Source: Echinococcus granulosus (lineage: Eukaryota > Platyhelminthes > Cestoda > Cyclophyllidea > Taeniidae). Taken from it: DNA of 16,555 nucleotides. Under the pieces are notes generated by a model. That model worked only from the letters and a program-made list of their open reading frames with translations. It searched no databases and was not told where the DNA came from. This document shows, in pieces, positions 10,901-16,555 of the stretch (its first letter is position 1; every line of letters starts with the position of its first letter). The stretch is from contig NW_020170396.1 of assembly GCF_000524195.1 (NCBI RefSeq), forward strand, positions 303,191 to 319,745, written 5' to 3'. Made by a program: the position numbers and the translations under genes.

Positions 10901-13900
10901 TTGATAGAGACTGCTCAAAGCGGCTTCACCCATGTGGCGAAATTCATGTGCGTTCTCAAGCGCTGCTAACGGTAGCACCGCACGCAATGCCAAAAGGGCT
11001 AAAATTCACTCACAAGTAACTTGAACGCCGACTCTGGTAGGAGGGGAATTAAGGCTGGCGCAGACATAGAGCGACTGGATTATTTAAAAAAAATACTGGG
11101 CTTTGCACCATGGATTGGATGCAACCTTGACACTTATTCACACGGTAATTCAGTAGAATCTTTTGGCTAAAATATGCTTAATTAGAGCCACGATCATTGA
11201 ATTAAATACCAATAACGCTCCGGTTAGTCTTATGAATGAAAGTTCCGAAATAAGGGATGTAAAATATATCGGCTATTTGGTAGTATAATCAAAACGGTCC
11301 AATGTTTAACAAACCCCACGAGGTGGGAACTTTAAATCAAGCCACGGTGTAAATTAGGGCGAATGGAATAGGCAAGTGTTTCTGGACTCCATAACACCGA
11401 TCTTGTCCTTAAAGGGAAGGCAAAAACATACTCGACAGTAAGATATTTTGCGAAAAGTGGAGTTCTTCCAGCAATCCAAACACAACAATGACAAACTACC
11501 TACAGGAATGCTTAACTAAGGTTCTAGAATTAATGCAGTTTGTCGATCAAGATAAAGGAGATGGTTGTCAAACTCTGCACAGTTGAAGTCTCATGTGTTC
11601 CAACAAGACTGCTTCATCACGCTGCCTGAAAGACTCTAGTTAGGCCTCCTAATTATCCTGATATGGCCTCCTTGTGGGTTACAAGGTTTGGAGCCCGTGG
11701 AAAGGTTGTGAATAAACATGCCCACGATACCAAGGATTCATTGGAGAATCCTAGTAAGATCATGAATAAAAATACATAAATAAATCATTGTAACGGAAGG
11801 ATTTTTAAATAGTAGATTCACCCACGAGGATCCTTCTGCCTCAGTGGTTCTGCTTCTTGTGACTCCTGTTCGCACATTATCAACCCTTCTACCCACTTAC
11901 AAGTTATTTCCAGACCCATACGCCTTATGGGCTGATGGTGGAGGAAAGAGATGCTAAGTCATTTCAGAAGCCTTACTAAGCTATAGTGAAAGGTAGCAGG
12001 GGTTTTGCTAAACAATTTCCACTACGATACGTGCACCTACTTTAATGATAACTCACAGGTCACAAAGACCATCTTTGTGGTTTCCCTCAGCCTTAACTAC
12101 CTGTGTGGGAAACAGTTGCAATAAATACGACCGCTCAAGCCAAGACACCAGAAAGGGGAACTGTTTTAGGATCAAGATCCACGTATTTGCGATGCGAATA
12201 ATCAGTGCACGTGGATGCGTTCCTTGGGTGAACGTCCGATGAAACGAGCAGAGGGCATTTCTATTATGACCAGCTACCCCAAAATATGCCTATAATTTGT
12301 GAGAATTCGTGCACAAATTGATGGCATATGATGGAGCAGACGATGCCAACTGGTTAAGATAGTTGAAAAGCATCGGAAATCTGATACACGTAGACGATAG
12401 CTCTCTTCTTTGCTAATGTTGCTGTGATTAAAAAAAGCCGAGAATATTCTATTTAATTTGCATGCCTTAAAGATGGTGGTGAAAAATAGTAAACAACACT
12501 GGCGCACAAAAAAGGGAATGGAATAAAACACCACTTGCCAATTTTCACGAGTCGTGCCAACTCGGGAGGAAAGAACATAGTTTGTGCAAAGAATTCTCGA
12601 ACTTTTTTAATCAAATCAGCCAAAAGAGTAGGATGAGAACAATGCCAATTTATAGAAAGACTATTTCGAGAATTCGTAAAGCAATGCAGTACAAAAGATT
12701 TCCAAAATAAAAATCATATTGCCTGCATTTTGATCCCTGTAGTAAATGACAGACGGGTTCAAAATCTACTTTCAATGAGTCCTTTCAAAACGAACGATTT
12801 ATTTAACGAGTTTCGACCCACTTAGAGGTCACAGTTAATTCCTTTACCATGGGATGGGGAATGCGAACCGGGTCAAAGCACCAAAAACAGGCATAACGCG
12901 GCCGGCACACCATGTCGTTAATACCATGACAGGTAGTGATTGACAGTTACACTTCAGCCTCCCAGTCCGATCCCTCCCGGATAACATCAGCCAATAGCTT
13001 CCCCATCCACGGGTTTCCTTCTAGTGCTATTCACCTATCACTGCGAATGTGCGAATGTTCTTTGCTGGTATTTCCACCGAAAAGTTGCATGAACATAAAC
13101 TTGCTTATAATTGAGAATTACAAAGGTCATGCTTGGTGATTTAGAAAATGATAGACAAAAGATTTCGTCACTCCGATATTTTAATTATTTCCTAAGGAGA
13201 ATTTCAATTACAAATCTAACAGCTATTTTCCATCAGCGTGTTTGATCGTATTTTGAATAGAGAGCTAAAAGCAAGCTAATCATAAAAACACATCAGTGTT
13301 CGTCCAGAAAAAGATTCTGGAAATGTTGATCCCAATTAACACCCCCCCTCTCTGTTAAAAATATGTAGGCAATAAATACTTGCCACCAATCATTGTTAAA
13401 TTGCTACTAAAGGGCAAATGCGCTTGCAAGAAGCCGAAGGTGATCCAATGCCCTCAGCACTGCACTTTCACCGTAACTAACATAATTTTTCTTGACATTT
13501 AGAATGAACTTTGTCACGAAGACGAATGTCTACTGCAAAACTTCACACACCTCTGTTTGTGGAATTTCACAAAGGCGTCAGAAGGTGCCAATAACCGCAA
13601 CTATTACAATTTTCACCCTCATTGGCAGGCAGTTTTGGGGGTGCGGAGCACAAGTTCGAAAAAAAAGAGGAGGAATAAAATAATCAATCCTTTTATCTGC
13701 CATAAGCAGATGGGAGTCCGAAACGGGCAGGCATGCATTTATGCTGACGATTCTGATTTGTGCCTCAACATTATCATCCCACTAATGACGCGCGTACAAC
13801 TGACTTCACAGAGTTAATCGAAAATACGACAGCGATAACGCACATACCCCCAAACAAGTTATTGCGACATCGAAACTCGCGTGAATCTCAAACGGTATGG

Positions 13901-14652
13901 AATCTGAGGAAATTCCTAAGAGGAAGTTTGTTCCTCATTTACTCACCCATCATACGAAGATGCATAGTGGTGATGGGGTTGAATGATCCGCACGCGACGA
14001 GGACCACCGGCTCAGGAGCTACCGAATGCCAAGAACAGTAGCAACGGCAGTCGCAGGGGTGCGTCGGCAGCTCACCGCTTCCTTCACTCCGCTCCACTTT
14101 GACGGGTGGGGGAGGTAGTAGGGGGTCATTCTCCACCGCTACTACCAACGCCTCTTCATCCTCCTTTTCGCCCTTACCCAATGGAGCAGACAATGCGCCT
14201 TCCGCAGGCTTTAATTCCCTCGGCCGCTTTAAACGAATAGGTGAGCCCCGCTCGGAAGACATCGCTGCCGATTTGACTGCAGGATCGCGCGGCGATGTAG
14301 AGGTAGAAGATGAATAAGAGGAGTAAGAAGAGGAAGAGGTGGTATTCTCCGTAGATGAGTAGGAGGAGGAGTCGTACGAAGATAAAGTGTTAGTGGTAGT
14401 GGTGGAGGAAGAGTGTGTGGAAGAGCCATTGAGAGAGGAAGATGAGTAGTCGGCAGATACAGACTTTGCACTAGAGTCAGAGGTAGAAGAGGGGAGGCTA
14501 CGGGCTCGTCGTTCGCTGTCAGCTGCAGGAGGGACGGTAGCAGTGGTGGGAGCAGCAAAGACCACAGTATCTAGGGATGTGGGGCTGCTGGATGCAGACT
14601 GATTACTATTCGAGCGCGAAGGCTGACGAACATCCTGGCGACGCTCGTTCAT
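1593..14652 (-). CDS. NMNAT: Nicotinamide/nicotinate mononucleotide adenylyltransferase (NMNAT), five-exon gene model, 616 aa
   Basis: The enzyme joins NMN (or nicotinate mononucleotide) to the AMP part of ATP, giving NAD (or its deamido form) and pyrophosphate, the last step shared by NAD synthesis routes. Model: join of 13947-14652, 8641-9105, 7948-8213, 4452-4553 and 1593-1904 on the minus strand, 1851 nt with consistent phases 1,1,0,0. Landmarks: nucleotide-binding GSFNPITTMH (222-231), GILSPVSDAY (289-298), DSWE (327-330), VCGADLLESF then TPNLW (460-475), YGIVC (487-491), SATLVRR (528-534, the SxTxxR phosphate-binding motif) and YLVPD (544-548). The Trp residues in DSWE and NLW correspond to those stacking on the nicotinamide ring in human NMNAT1. 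Animal NMNATs are usually about 250-310 residues; the excess here is an N-terminal Ser-rich extension (1-215), a Gln/His insert (about 243-283), a central loop (about 350-455) and a tail (562-616). Family is near certain; the exon 2 donor and the exact C-terminus are the weakest parts. Confidence 0.93.
1632..1655 (+). repeat. (CTC)8 trinucleotide repeat encoding poly-Glu in NMNAT exon 5
   Basis: Eight perfect CTC units on the plus strand read as GAG Glu codons 597-604 on the minus strand; with the adjacent GAA codon they make nine consecutive glutamates. Perfect codon identity suggests slippage rather than selected codon choice, so length may vary between individuals. Confidence 0.9.
1905..4451 (-). 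other. NMNAT intron 4 (2547 bp), nothing recognised inside
   Basis: Bounded by GAG|GTTAGT and CGTTAG|CAA in phase 0. It is uniformly AT-rich. Reading frames inside (for example 2487-2720 minus, 77 codons) have no recognisable motifs and are within chance length. A purine-rich patch near 3756-3780 has only three G runs of three or more. No tRNA or transposon-like coding sequence was seen. Confidence 0.8.
4452..4553 (-). CDS. NMNAT: NMNAT exon 4: YGIVC-SRPG segment (34 codons)
   Basis: A 102-bp, phase 0-0 exon encoding residues 480-513. It follows a TTTCAG acceptor (AG at 4555-4554) and ends at GAG|GTTAGT (donor 4451-4450). The residues RDYGIVCISRPGSNA followed by LLYEMDLL match the human NMNAT1 stretch with NYGLICVTRAGND and the following YESDVL, including order and spacing relative to the PNLW end of exon 3 and the NVILATEW start of exon 5. 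Its small size means that only homology plus splice sites reveal it. Confidence 0.9.
4554..7947 (-). other. NMNAT intron 3 (3394 bp)
   Basis: Bounded by GAT|GTTAGT and TTTCAG|ATG in phase 0. It contains a plus-strand reading frame at 5502-5825 (107 codons) without recognisable features, a small direct/inverted repeat (GCATAGCA at 4830-4837 and 4851-4858; CACATTTG at 4836-4843 pairing with CAAATGTG at 4857-4864), a C-rich stretch about 6410-6530 unlike its surroundings, and a 16-base palindrome at 6661-6676. No gene is supported. Confidence 0.8.
6661..6676. repeat. Perfect 16-base palindrome GTCACATATATGTGAC
   Basis: The 16 bases equal their own reverse complement. The right half plus following bases (ATATATGTGAC-N2-TAGCAG) recurs at 15081-15098 upstream of NMNAT. 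It may be the edge of an old interspersed repeat or a protein-binding site. Confidence 0.5.
7948..8213 (-). CDS. NMNAT: NMNAT exon 3: variable central loop and GADLLESF/PNLW segment
   Basis: Encodes residues 391 (part) to 479. Two acceptors lie 8 nt apart (GCAG at 8214 and GCAG at 8206); only the first joins in frame to the phase-1 donors of exon 2. The first ~65 residues are a low-conservation loop containing a triple Cys flanked by Arg (GRCCCGRR, 433-440). Then comes the highly conserved VKLVCGADLLESFNTPNLW (457-475), which contacts substrate in the family. The exon ends SEDD before a GTTAGT donor (7947-7946) in phase 0, matching exon 4. Confidence 0.92.
8214..8640 (-). other. NMNAT intron 2 (427 bp) with homeodomain-type sites
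   Basis: The shortest intron, between G|GTGAAT and CCGCAG|GT in phase 1. The overlapping palindromes CTAATTAG and GTAATTAC (8409-8423) are classical homeodomain-type TAATTA cores, directly followed by the small inverted repeat GACTGA-AA-TCAGTC (8424-8437). If the upstream donor of exon 2 is used, the intron grows to 511 bp. Confidence 0.75.
8409..8423. promoter_or_regulatory. Paired TAATTA homeodomain-like sites
   Basis: Two overlapping 8-base palindromes with TAATTA cores, the type bound by Antp/Q50-class homeodomains. Such cores are common in AT-rich DNA; the adjacency is the only unusual point, and function is inferred. Confidence 0.25.
8641..9105 (-). CDS. NMNAT: NMNAT exon 2: ILSPVSDAY and DSWE catalytic segment
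   Basis: Encodes residues 236 (part) to 391 (part). It opens after a pyrimidine-rich TTCAG acceptor (AG at 9107-9106) with ELARD, continues with a Gln/His-rich insert (QQQHHQQ at 249-255) absent from human NMNATs, then VVVVGILSPVSDAY (285-298), an Ala/Arg-rich helix and VDSWEAS (326-332). The 3' end is chosen at G|GTGAAT (donor 8640-8639), because GC-rich coding-like sequence ends abruptly there. A stronger-looking donor G|GTGAGT at 8724-8723 has the same phase and would remove 28 residues from the variable loop. Either choice leaves the catalytic core intact. Confidence 0.88.
9106..13946 (-). other. NMNAT intron 1 (4841 bp)
   Basis: Bounded by G|GTGAGT and TTCAG|AG in phase 1. It separates the N-terminal extension and first catalytic strand from the rest of the enzyme. 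AT-rich throughout except for a GC-richer island about 10785-11060 that carries a 14-base palindrome. Frames such as 9681-9923 (plus), 12274-12534 (minus) and 13557-13817 (plus) show no motifs and fit chance. No RNA gene or mobile element was recognised. Confidence 0.8.
10863..10876. repeat. Perfect 14-base GC-rich palindrome AGCGGCTAGCCGCT
   Basis: A self-complementary block inside the GC-richer island of intron 1. The surrounding ~270 bp has more CpG than the rest of the intron and no long open frame, so a conserved non-coding or regulatory element is possible. Confidence 0.4.
13947..14652 (-). CDS. NMNAT: NMNAT exon 1: Ser-rich N-terminal extension plus first catalytic motif
   Basis: Encodes residues 1-235 plus one base of codon 236. 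The ATG at 14650-14652 is chosen because an in-frame TGA lies two codons upstream (14656-14658) and the frame is open down to the catalytic motif. Residues about 54-120 are very rich in Ser/Thr/Tyr. A short basic stretch RLKRPREL (140-147) could be a nuclear localisation signal, then come an acidic patch (162-167), a Pro run (180-183) and a Cys cluster CDCRCYC (200-206). VVLVACGSFNPITTMHLRMM (216-235) is the first beta strand and nucleotide-binding loop of the NMNAT fold. The donor is G|GTGAGT at 13946-13941; the leftover G plus AG from exon 2 makes the Glu of the conserved M-x-E-L-A-R-D. The extension's function is unknown. Confidence 0.9.
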
Positions 14653-14809
14653 TCTTCATGTAGTCATACTGCACTCCGTCAAACGCCTGCCAGGAGGAAC
14701 CATAAAAGCCGTCACTCCACTCACTACTTTCACGCCATGCACTGTACAGATCGGCAACCAACCTGAGTGCGCATGCCAGGTCAGGGTCACTAAAGTGCAT
14801 GCACATCAT
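14606..14809 (-). other. Upstream reading frame overlapping the NMNAT start codon
   Basis: A 67-codon frame starting ATG ATG TGC ATG runs across the NMNAT ATG in a different frame and stops 47 bases inside the NMNAT coding region. Its middle (LACALRLVADLYSAW, then SSWQAFDG) looks more protein-like than a chance frame, and its GC content resembles the exons. It could be a repressive uORF, an exon of something else, or the true N-terminus if the sequence has a frame error. A short GT-AG segment (14687-14724, 38 bp) lies within it. Confidence 0.35.
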
Positions 14810-14814
14810 CCAGT

Positions 14815-14816
14815 CT
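14815..14816 (-). other. Candidate 3' splice acceptor for NMNAT 5' UTR (cis or spliced leader)
   Basis: On the minus strand, TTTGTGTCTCTAAACTAG is followed by exon-like sequence beginning ACTGGATGATG. It is the best acceptor-like site between the two genes, 162 bp before the NMNAT ATG. If the organism is a flatworm, spliced-leader addition here is possible, but the evidence is only the motif. Confidence 0.25.
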
Positions 14817-15033
14817 AGTTTAGAGACACAAATAACTTAAACGTCGTGCACTACTCTCATGGCATTCGTCCTCAATTACTCTCACTGAAAACATACTACC
14901 TCGTCGGTTACCAGGGTATCCAAGATGATAGTTAAGCATCAGAGATCGGGTCTTTTCCCGCTTTCATGTGACACCAATTGTGTCCACTTTGTTCCCCCTT
15001 TCCACCTTAAACCATCTCCTTCCTGTTAAATGT

Positions 15034-15093
15034 GTCACCTAGGTGACGTGCGGGATTACGTAAGAAAATTGGAGTGCCAGATATATGTGACGT
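15034..15093. promoter_or_regulatory. Cluster of palindromic bZIP/CRE-like sites upstream of NMNAT
   Basis: Within 60 bp lie GTCACCTAGGTGAC (15034-15047, perfect palindrome), TGACGT (15044-15049), TTACGTAA (15056-15063, perfect palindrome of the PAR/C-EBP type) and a second TGACGT (15088-15093). They are 382-441 bp before the NMNAT start codon. TGACGT is the CREB/ATF half-site. The clustering is seen directly; binding and target gene are inferred. Confidence 0.35.
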
Positions 15094-15456
15094 TAGCAGC
15101 GAACGTCCTAAGCTCTGTTGCTCTAGACGGTAGATACTCTTGCAATTTTGACACATCGTGGATGTTTAAAACCACCAATGCTTAGAATGATTAAAATCCG
15201 GAAACGGAAAAGAAAGTCCAAGCATGTTTAAACCACAGTTATGCATTGAAAAAGGAGAATAAAGGAGGAGGAAGAGACAGGATGAAGCAAATATTACACC
15301 GGAAAGAGGAAGTGATGAGTGCATCACAAACAACAACAACTTTTAATGGATGTGTATGGATTAGTTGAACGTCATGCAAAACATGATGAAAAAGAGGCAA
15401 AGGCCAAACTAATAAGTATATTTTTCGGTTTAAACACTTTGTACAATGGCGAACTA

Positions 15457-15876
15457 TCAAGCAACCCCATCCGTCGTCTTCGTATCCCCGCCGTCGATGA
15501 AGGATGGGATGGTTTCAAAGGTGAGGAGATCGCTGGAAGAAACGGCTACCCTGTCATTGGTTTTTACAACCCCGAGATCCGCACCAGGAGGGATGTGGAA
15601 CCATTCGATACGAAGGCCTTCAAAATCGCGTTCGCCCTCTGTCTTGAGAAGCGAGTAGCAGCGAAAAGGTTGGAGGTGCGCGATGCAAGGAACCTCCGCG
15701 ATCCCGGCGCGTGGTTTCAGGGAACAGGAGAGAAAGGTAAGCTGATTGAGCACGTCACGATGCCAGTTGCAAGCGACCAAGCCCTCAGCTAGAGCGATTG
15801 GGCAGTGGGGAAGGAAGACTAAAGTTGGACGTTCTCTAGGAAGTTGGTATTGACCCTCCAAATTTGAGGATAAAAT
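15457..15876 (-). CDS. SRRD: SRR1-like protein (SRRD family), putative last coding exon, partial gene
   Basis: A 420-bp exon of 139 codons plus a TGA stop, opening in phase 0 after a long-pyrimidine TTTTTTACAG acceptor (AG at 15878-15877). The sequence PTLVFLPHCPIALAEGLV, then NWHRDVLNQLTFL, matches the SRR1 domain core (PTL-F-PHC--AL---L---NW---L--L). Further on, CYSLLKTEG and then GLRIEWFHIPP fit the family's terminal part, where a V-HWFP motif is usual. The common GNSF turn after the NW helix is replaced here by LSCSL. SRR1 proteins are linked to light/circadian signalling in Arabidopsis (SRR1), to yeast Ber1 and to mammalian SRRD; their biochemical activity is unsettled. The N-terminal half of the domain must lie in exons beyond 16555. 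The gene is codirectional with and upstream of NMNAT. Frame choice rests on homology, because the opposite strand is also open over this region. Confidence 0.72.
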   Translation of the reverse strand: MLSSNLEGQYQLPRERPTLVFLPHCPIALAEGLVACNWHRDVLNQLTFLSCSLKPRAGIAEVPCIAHLQPFRCYSLLKTEGERDFEGLRIEWFHIPPGADLGVVKTNDRVAVSSSDLLTFETIPSFIDGGDTKTTDGVA

Positions 15877-16555
15877 CTGTAAAAAATAGACGGAAATATA
15901 TGTTGAAGTAATCACACACTTCCGAAGTGGACATTGCCTTCGGGGTTGGTTTCTATGCTTCAGTTAAGTTGATCTAGTCCTTTTCAACAATTATGTACAA
16001 CACATTTTCGAGAAGAATGACAATAAAAGACAAATAACTTTACACCAATTAGAGACCCGTTTGTTTCTGGTTTTCGGACTAATTTATACCTTTCTACAGC
16101 ATAAAATGGCCCATCAGAAGACAATGAACCAGTTAACTTTTACCCTCAAAGAACGGACTAGTCTAAAGTGATCCATTCTCATTGCCAAAGGAAATAAAAG
16201 AGGCGGGGGAACTATTCAAAAGCTCCCATACTAAATGGTGAATGAAATTGGTGTTTTGATGTCTTCGAGTCTAAAAACTACCTCAATGTGATTCCCAGCC
16301 TTAATTTCAAGCCCCCTGATTTATGAAAATGCACGCTCCAGATGAGGAAGCGTGTCCATGTCCAGGCAAATAAAAACCAGTTTTTTTTACTAATGGGATA
16401 ATGTGCTATCCAAGAAGACGAATTAATAGAAGGTGGCCCAAATACCTTCACTCTAGGTAGAAAAATGTTTGCTCTTGGCAAAGGGTAAAACCCTATTCCA
16501 AAGACCAAGGAGTTTTCCTTATAATAATAAAACTAATAAGAACTGCACCCTAAAA
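15877..16555 (-). other. Probable intron of the SRR1-like gene; nothing else seen
   Basis: Starts at the acceptor of the SRR1-like exon and runs to the window edge. It is AT-rich. I looked on the minus strand for the preceding part of the SRR1 domain and did not find it; the 76-codon minus frame at 16278-16508 has no resemblance to it. Confidence 0.55.

Larger units (their letters stand above)
14653..15456. other. Spacer between SRR1-like gene and NMNAT (804 bp)
   Basis: Both neighbours are transcribed leftward, so this holds the SRR1-like 3' end and the NMNAT promoter or 5' UTR. A possible minus-strand ATTAAA poly(A) signal lies at 15342-15347, followed by GTTGTTGTTGTTTGTG on that strand. 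Palindromic sites lie at 15034-15093. The part nearest NMNAT (about 14650-14815) is GC-richer and carries an upstream reading frame. Confidence 0.6.

Noticed and set aside
14229..14558. Leu/Pro-rich minus-strand ORF in exon 1
   Set aside because: Alternative frame of the Ser-rich coding repeat; the other frame alone leads into the NMNAT motif.
15319..15792. 157-aa plus-strand ORF as a separate gene
   Set aside because: The opposite strand has SRR1-family signatures, a strong acceptor and a fitting stop; the plus frame shows no family motif I recognise.
1..16555. tRNA genes, CRISPR arrays, transposase or reverse transcriptase fragments
   Set aside because: No tRNA-type B box with a foldable partner, no regular repeat-spacer array, and no transposon protein motif in the frames examined.

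Overview
The window looks like nuclear DNA of a multicellular animal. Coding sequence is in short, relatively GC-rich pieces separated by kilobase-scale AT-rich introns with GT...AG ends, and there is no operon-like packing. Both recognisable genes are on the minus strand and have animal relatives. The even ~40% GC intronic sequence with little dispersed repeat would suit a parasitic flatworm such as a tapeworm, but that placement is inferred from general texture and is not proved here.

The main gene is an NMN/nicotinate-mononucleotide adenylyltransferase (NMNAT), the enzyme that makes NAD from NMN and ATP. I rebuilt it from five exons whose phases all fit: exon 1 13947-14652, exon 2 8641-9105, exon 3 7948-8213, exon 4 4452-4553, exon 5 1593-1904. 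This gives 1851 coding bases and 616 residues. The catalytic signatures lie in the expected order across the exons: GSFNPITTMH, ILSPVSDAY, DSWE, CGADLLESF-NTPNLW, the SATLVRR end motif and YLVPD. The protein is about twice the usual animal size because of a ~215-residue Ser-rich N-terminal extension, a Gln/His-rich insert, a long central loop with a CCC motif, and a Pro/Arg/poly-Glu tail. Introns are 4841, 427, 3394 and 2547 bp from 5' to 3'.

Upstream of NMNAT, 804 bp away and in the same orientation, is what looks like the last coding exon (15457-15876) of an SRR1-like (SRRD) protein; the rest of that gene lies beyond the window. The gap between the two genes holds a cluster of palindromic bZIP-like sites (15034-15093), a 3' splice acceptor-like site (14815-14816) that could receive a 5' UTR exon or spliced leader, and an upstream ORF overlapping the NMNAT start codon.

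The first ~1.6 kb lies beyond the NMNAT stop. It has no recognised gene, but it contains an 80-bp plus-strand segment (701-780) with excellent splice signals on both sides and a G-quadruplex-type motif just after it. The NMNAT introns hold no recognisable nested gene, tRNA or intact transposon. Small palindromes, homeodomain-type sites and a possible degenerate repeat are recorded. I saw no clear sign of a wholly new system; the most unusual object is the elaborated NMNAT itself.
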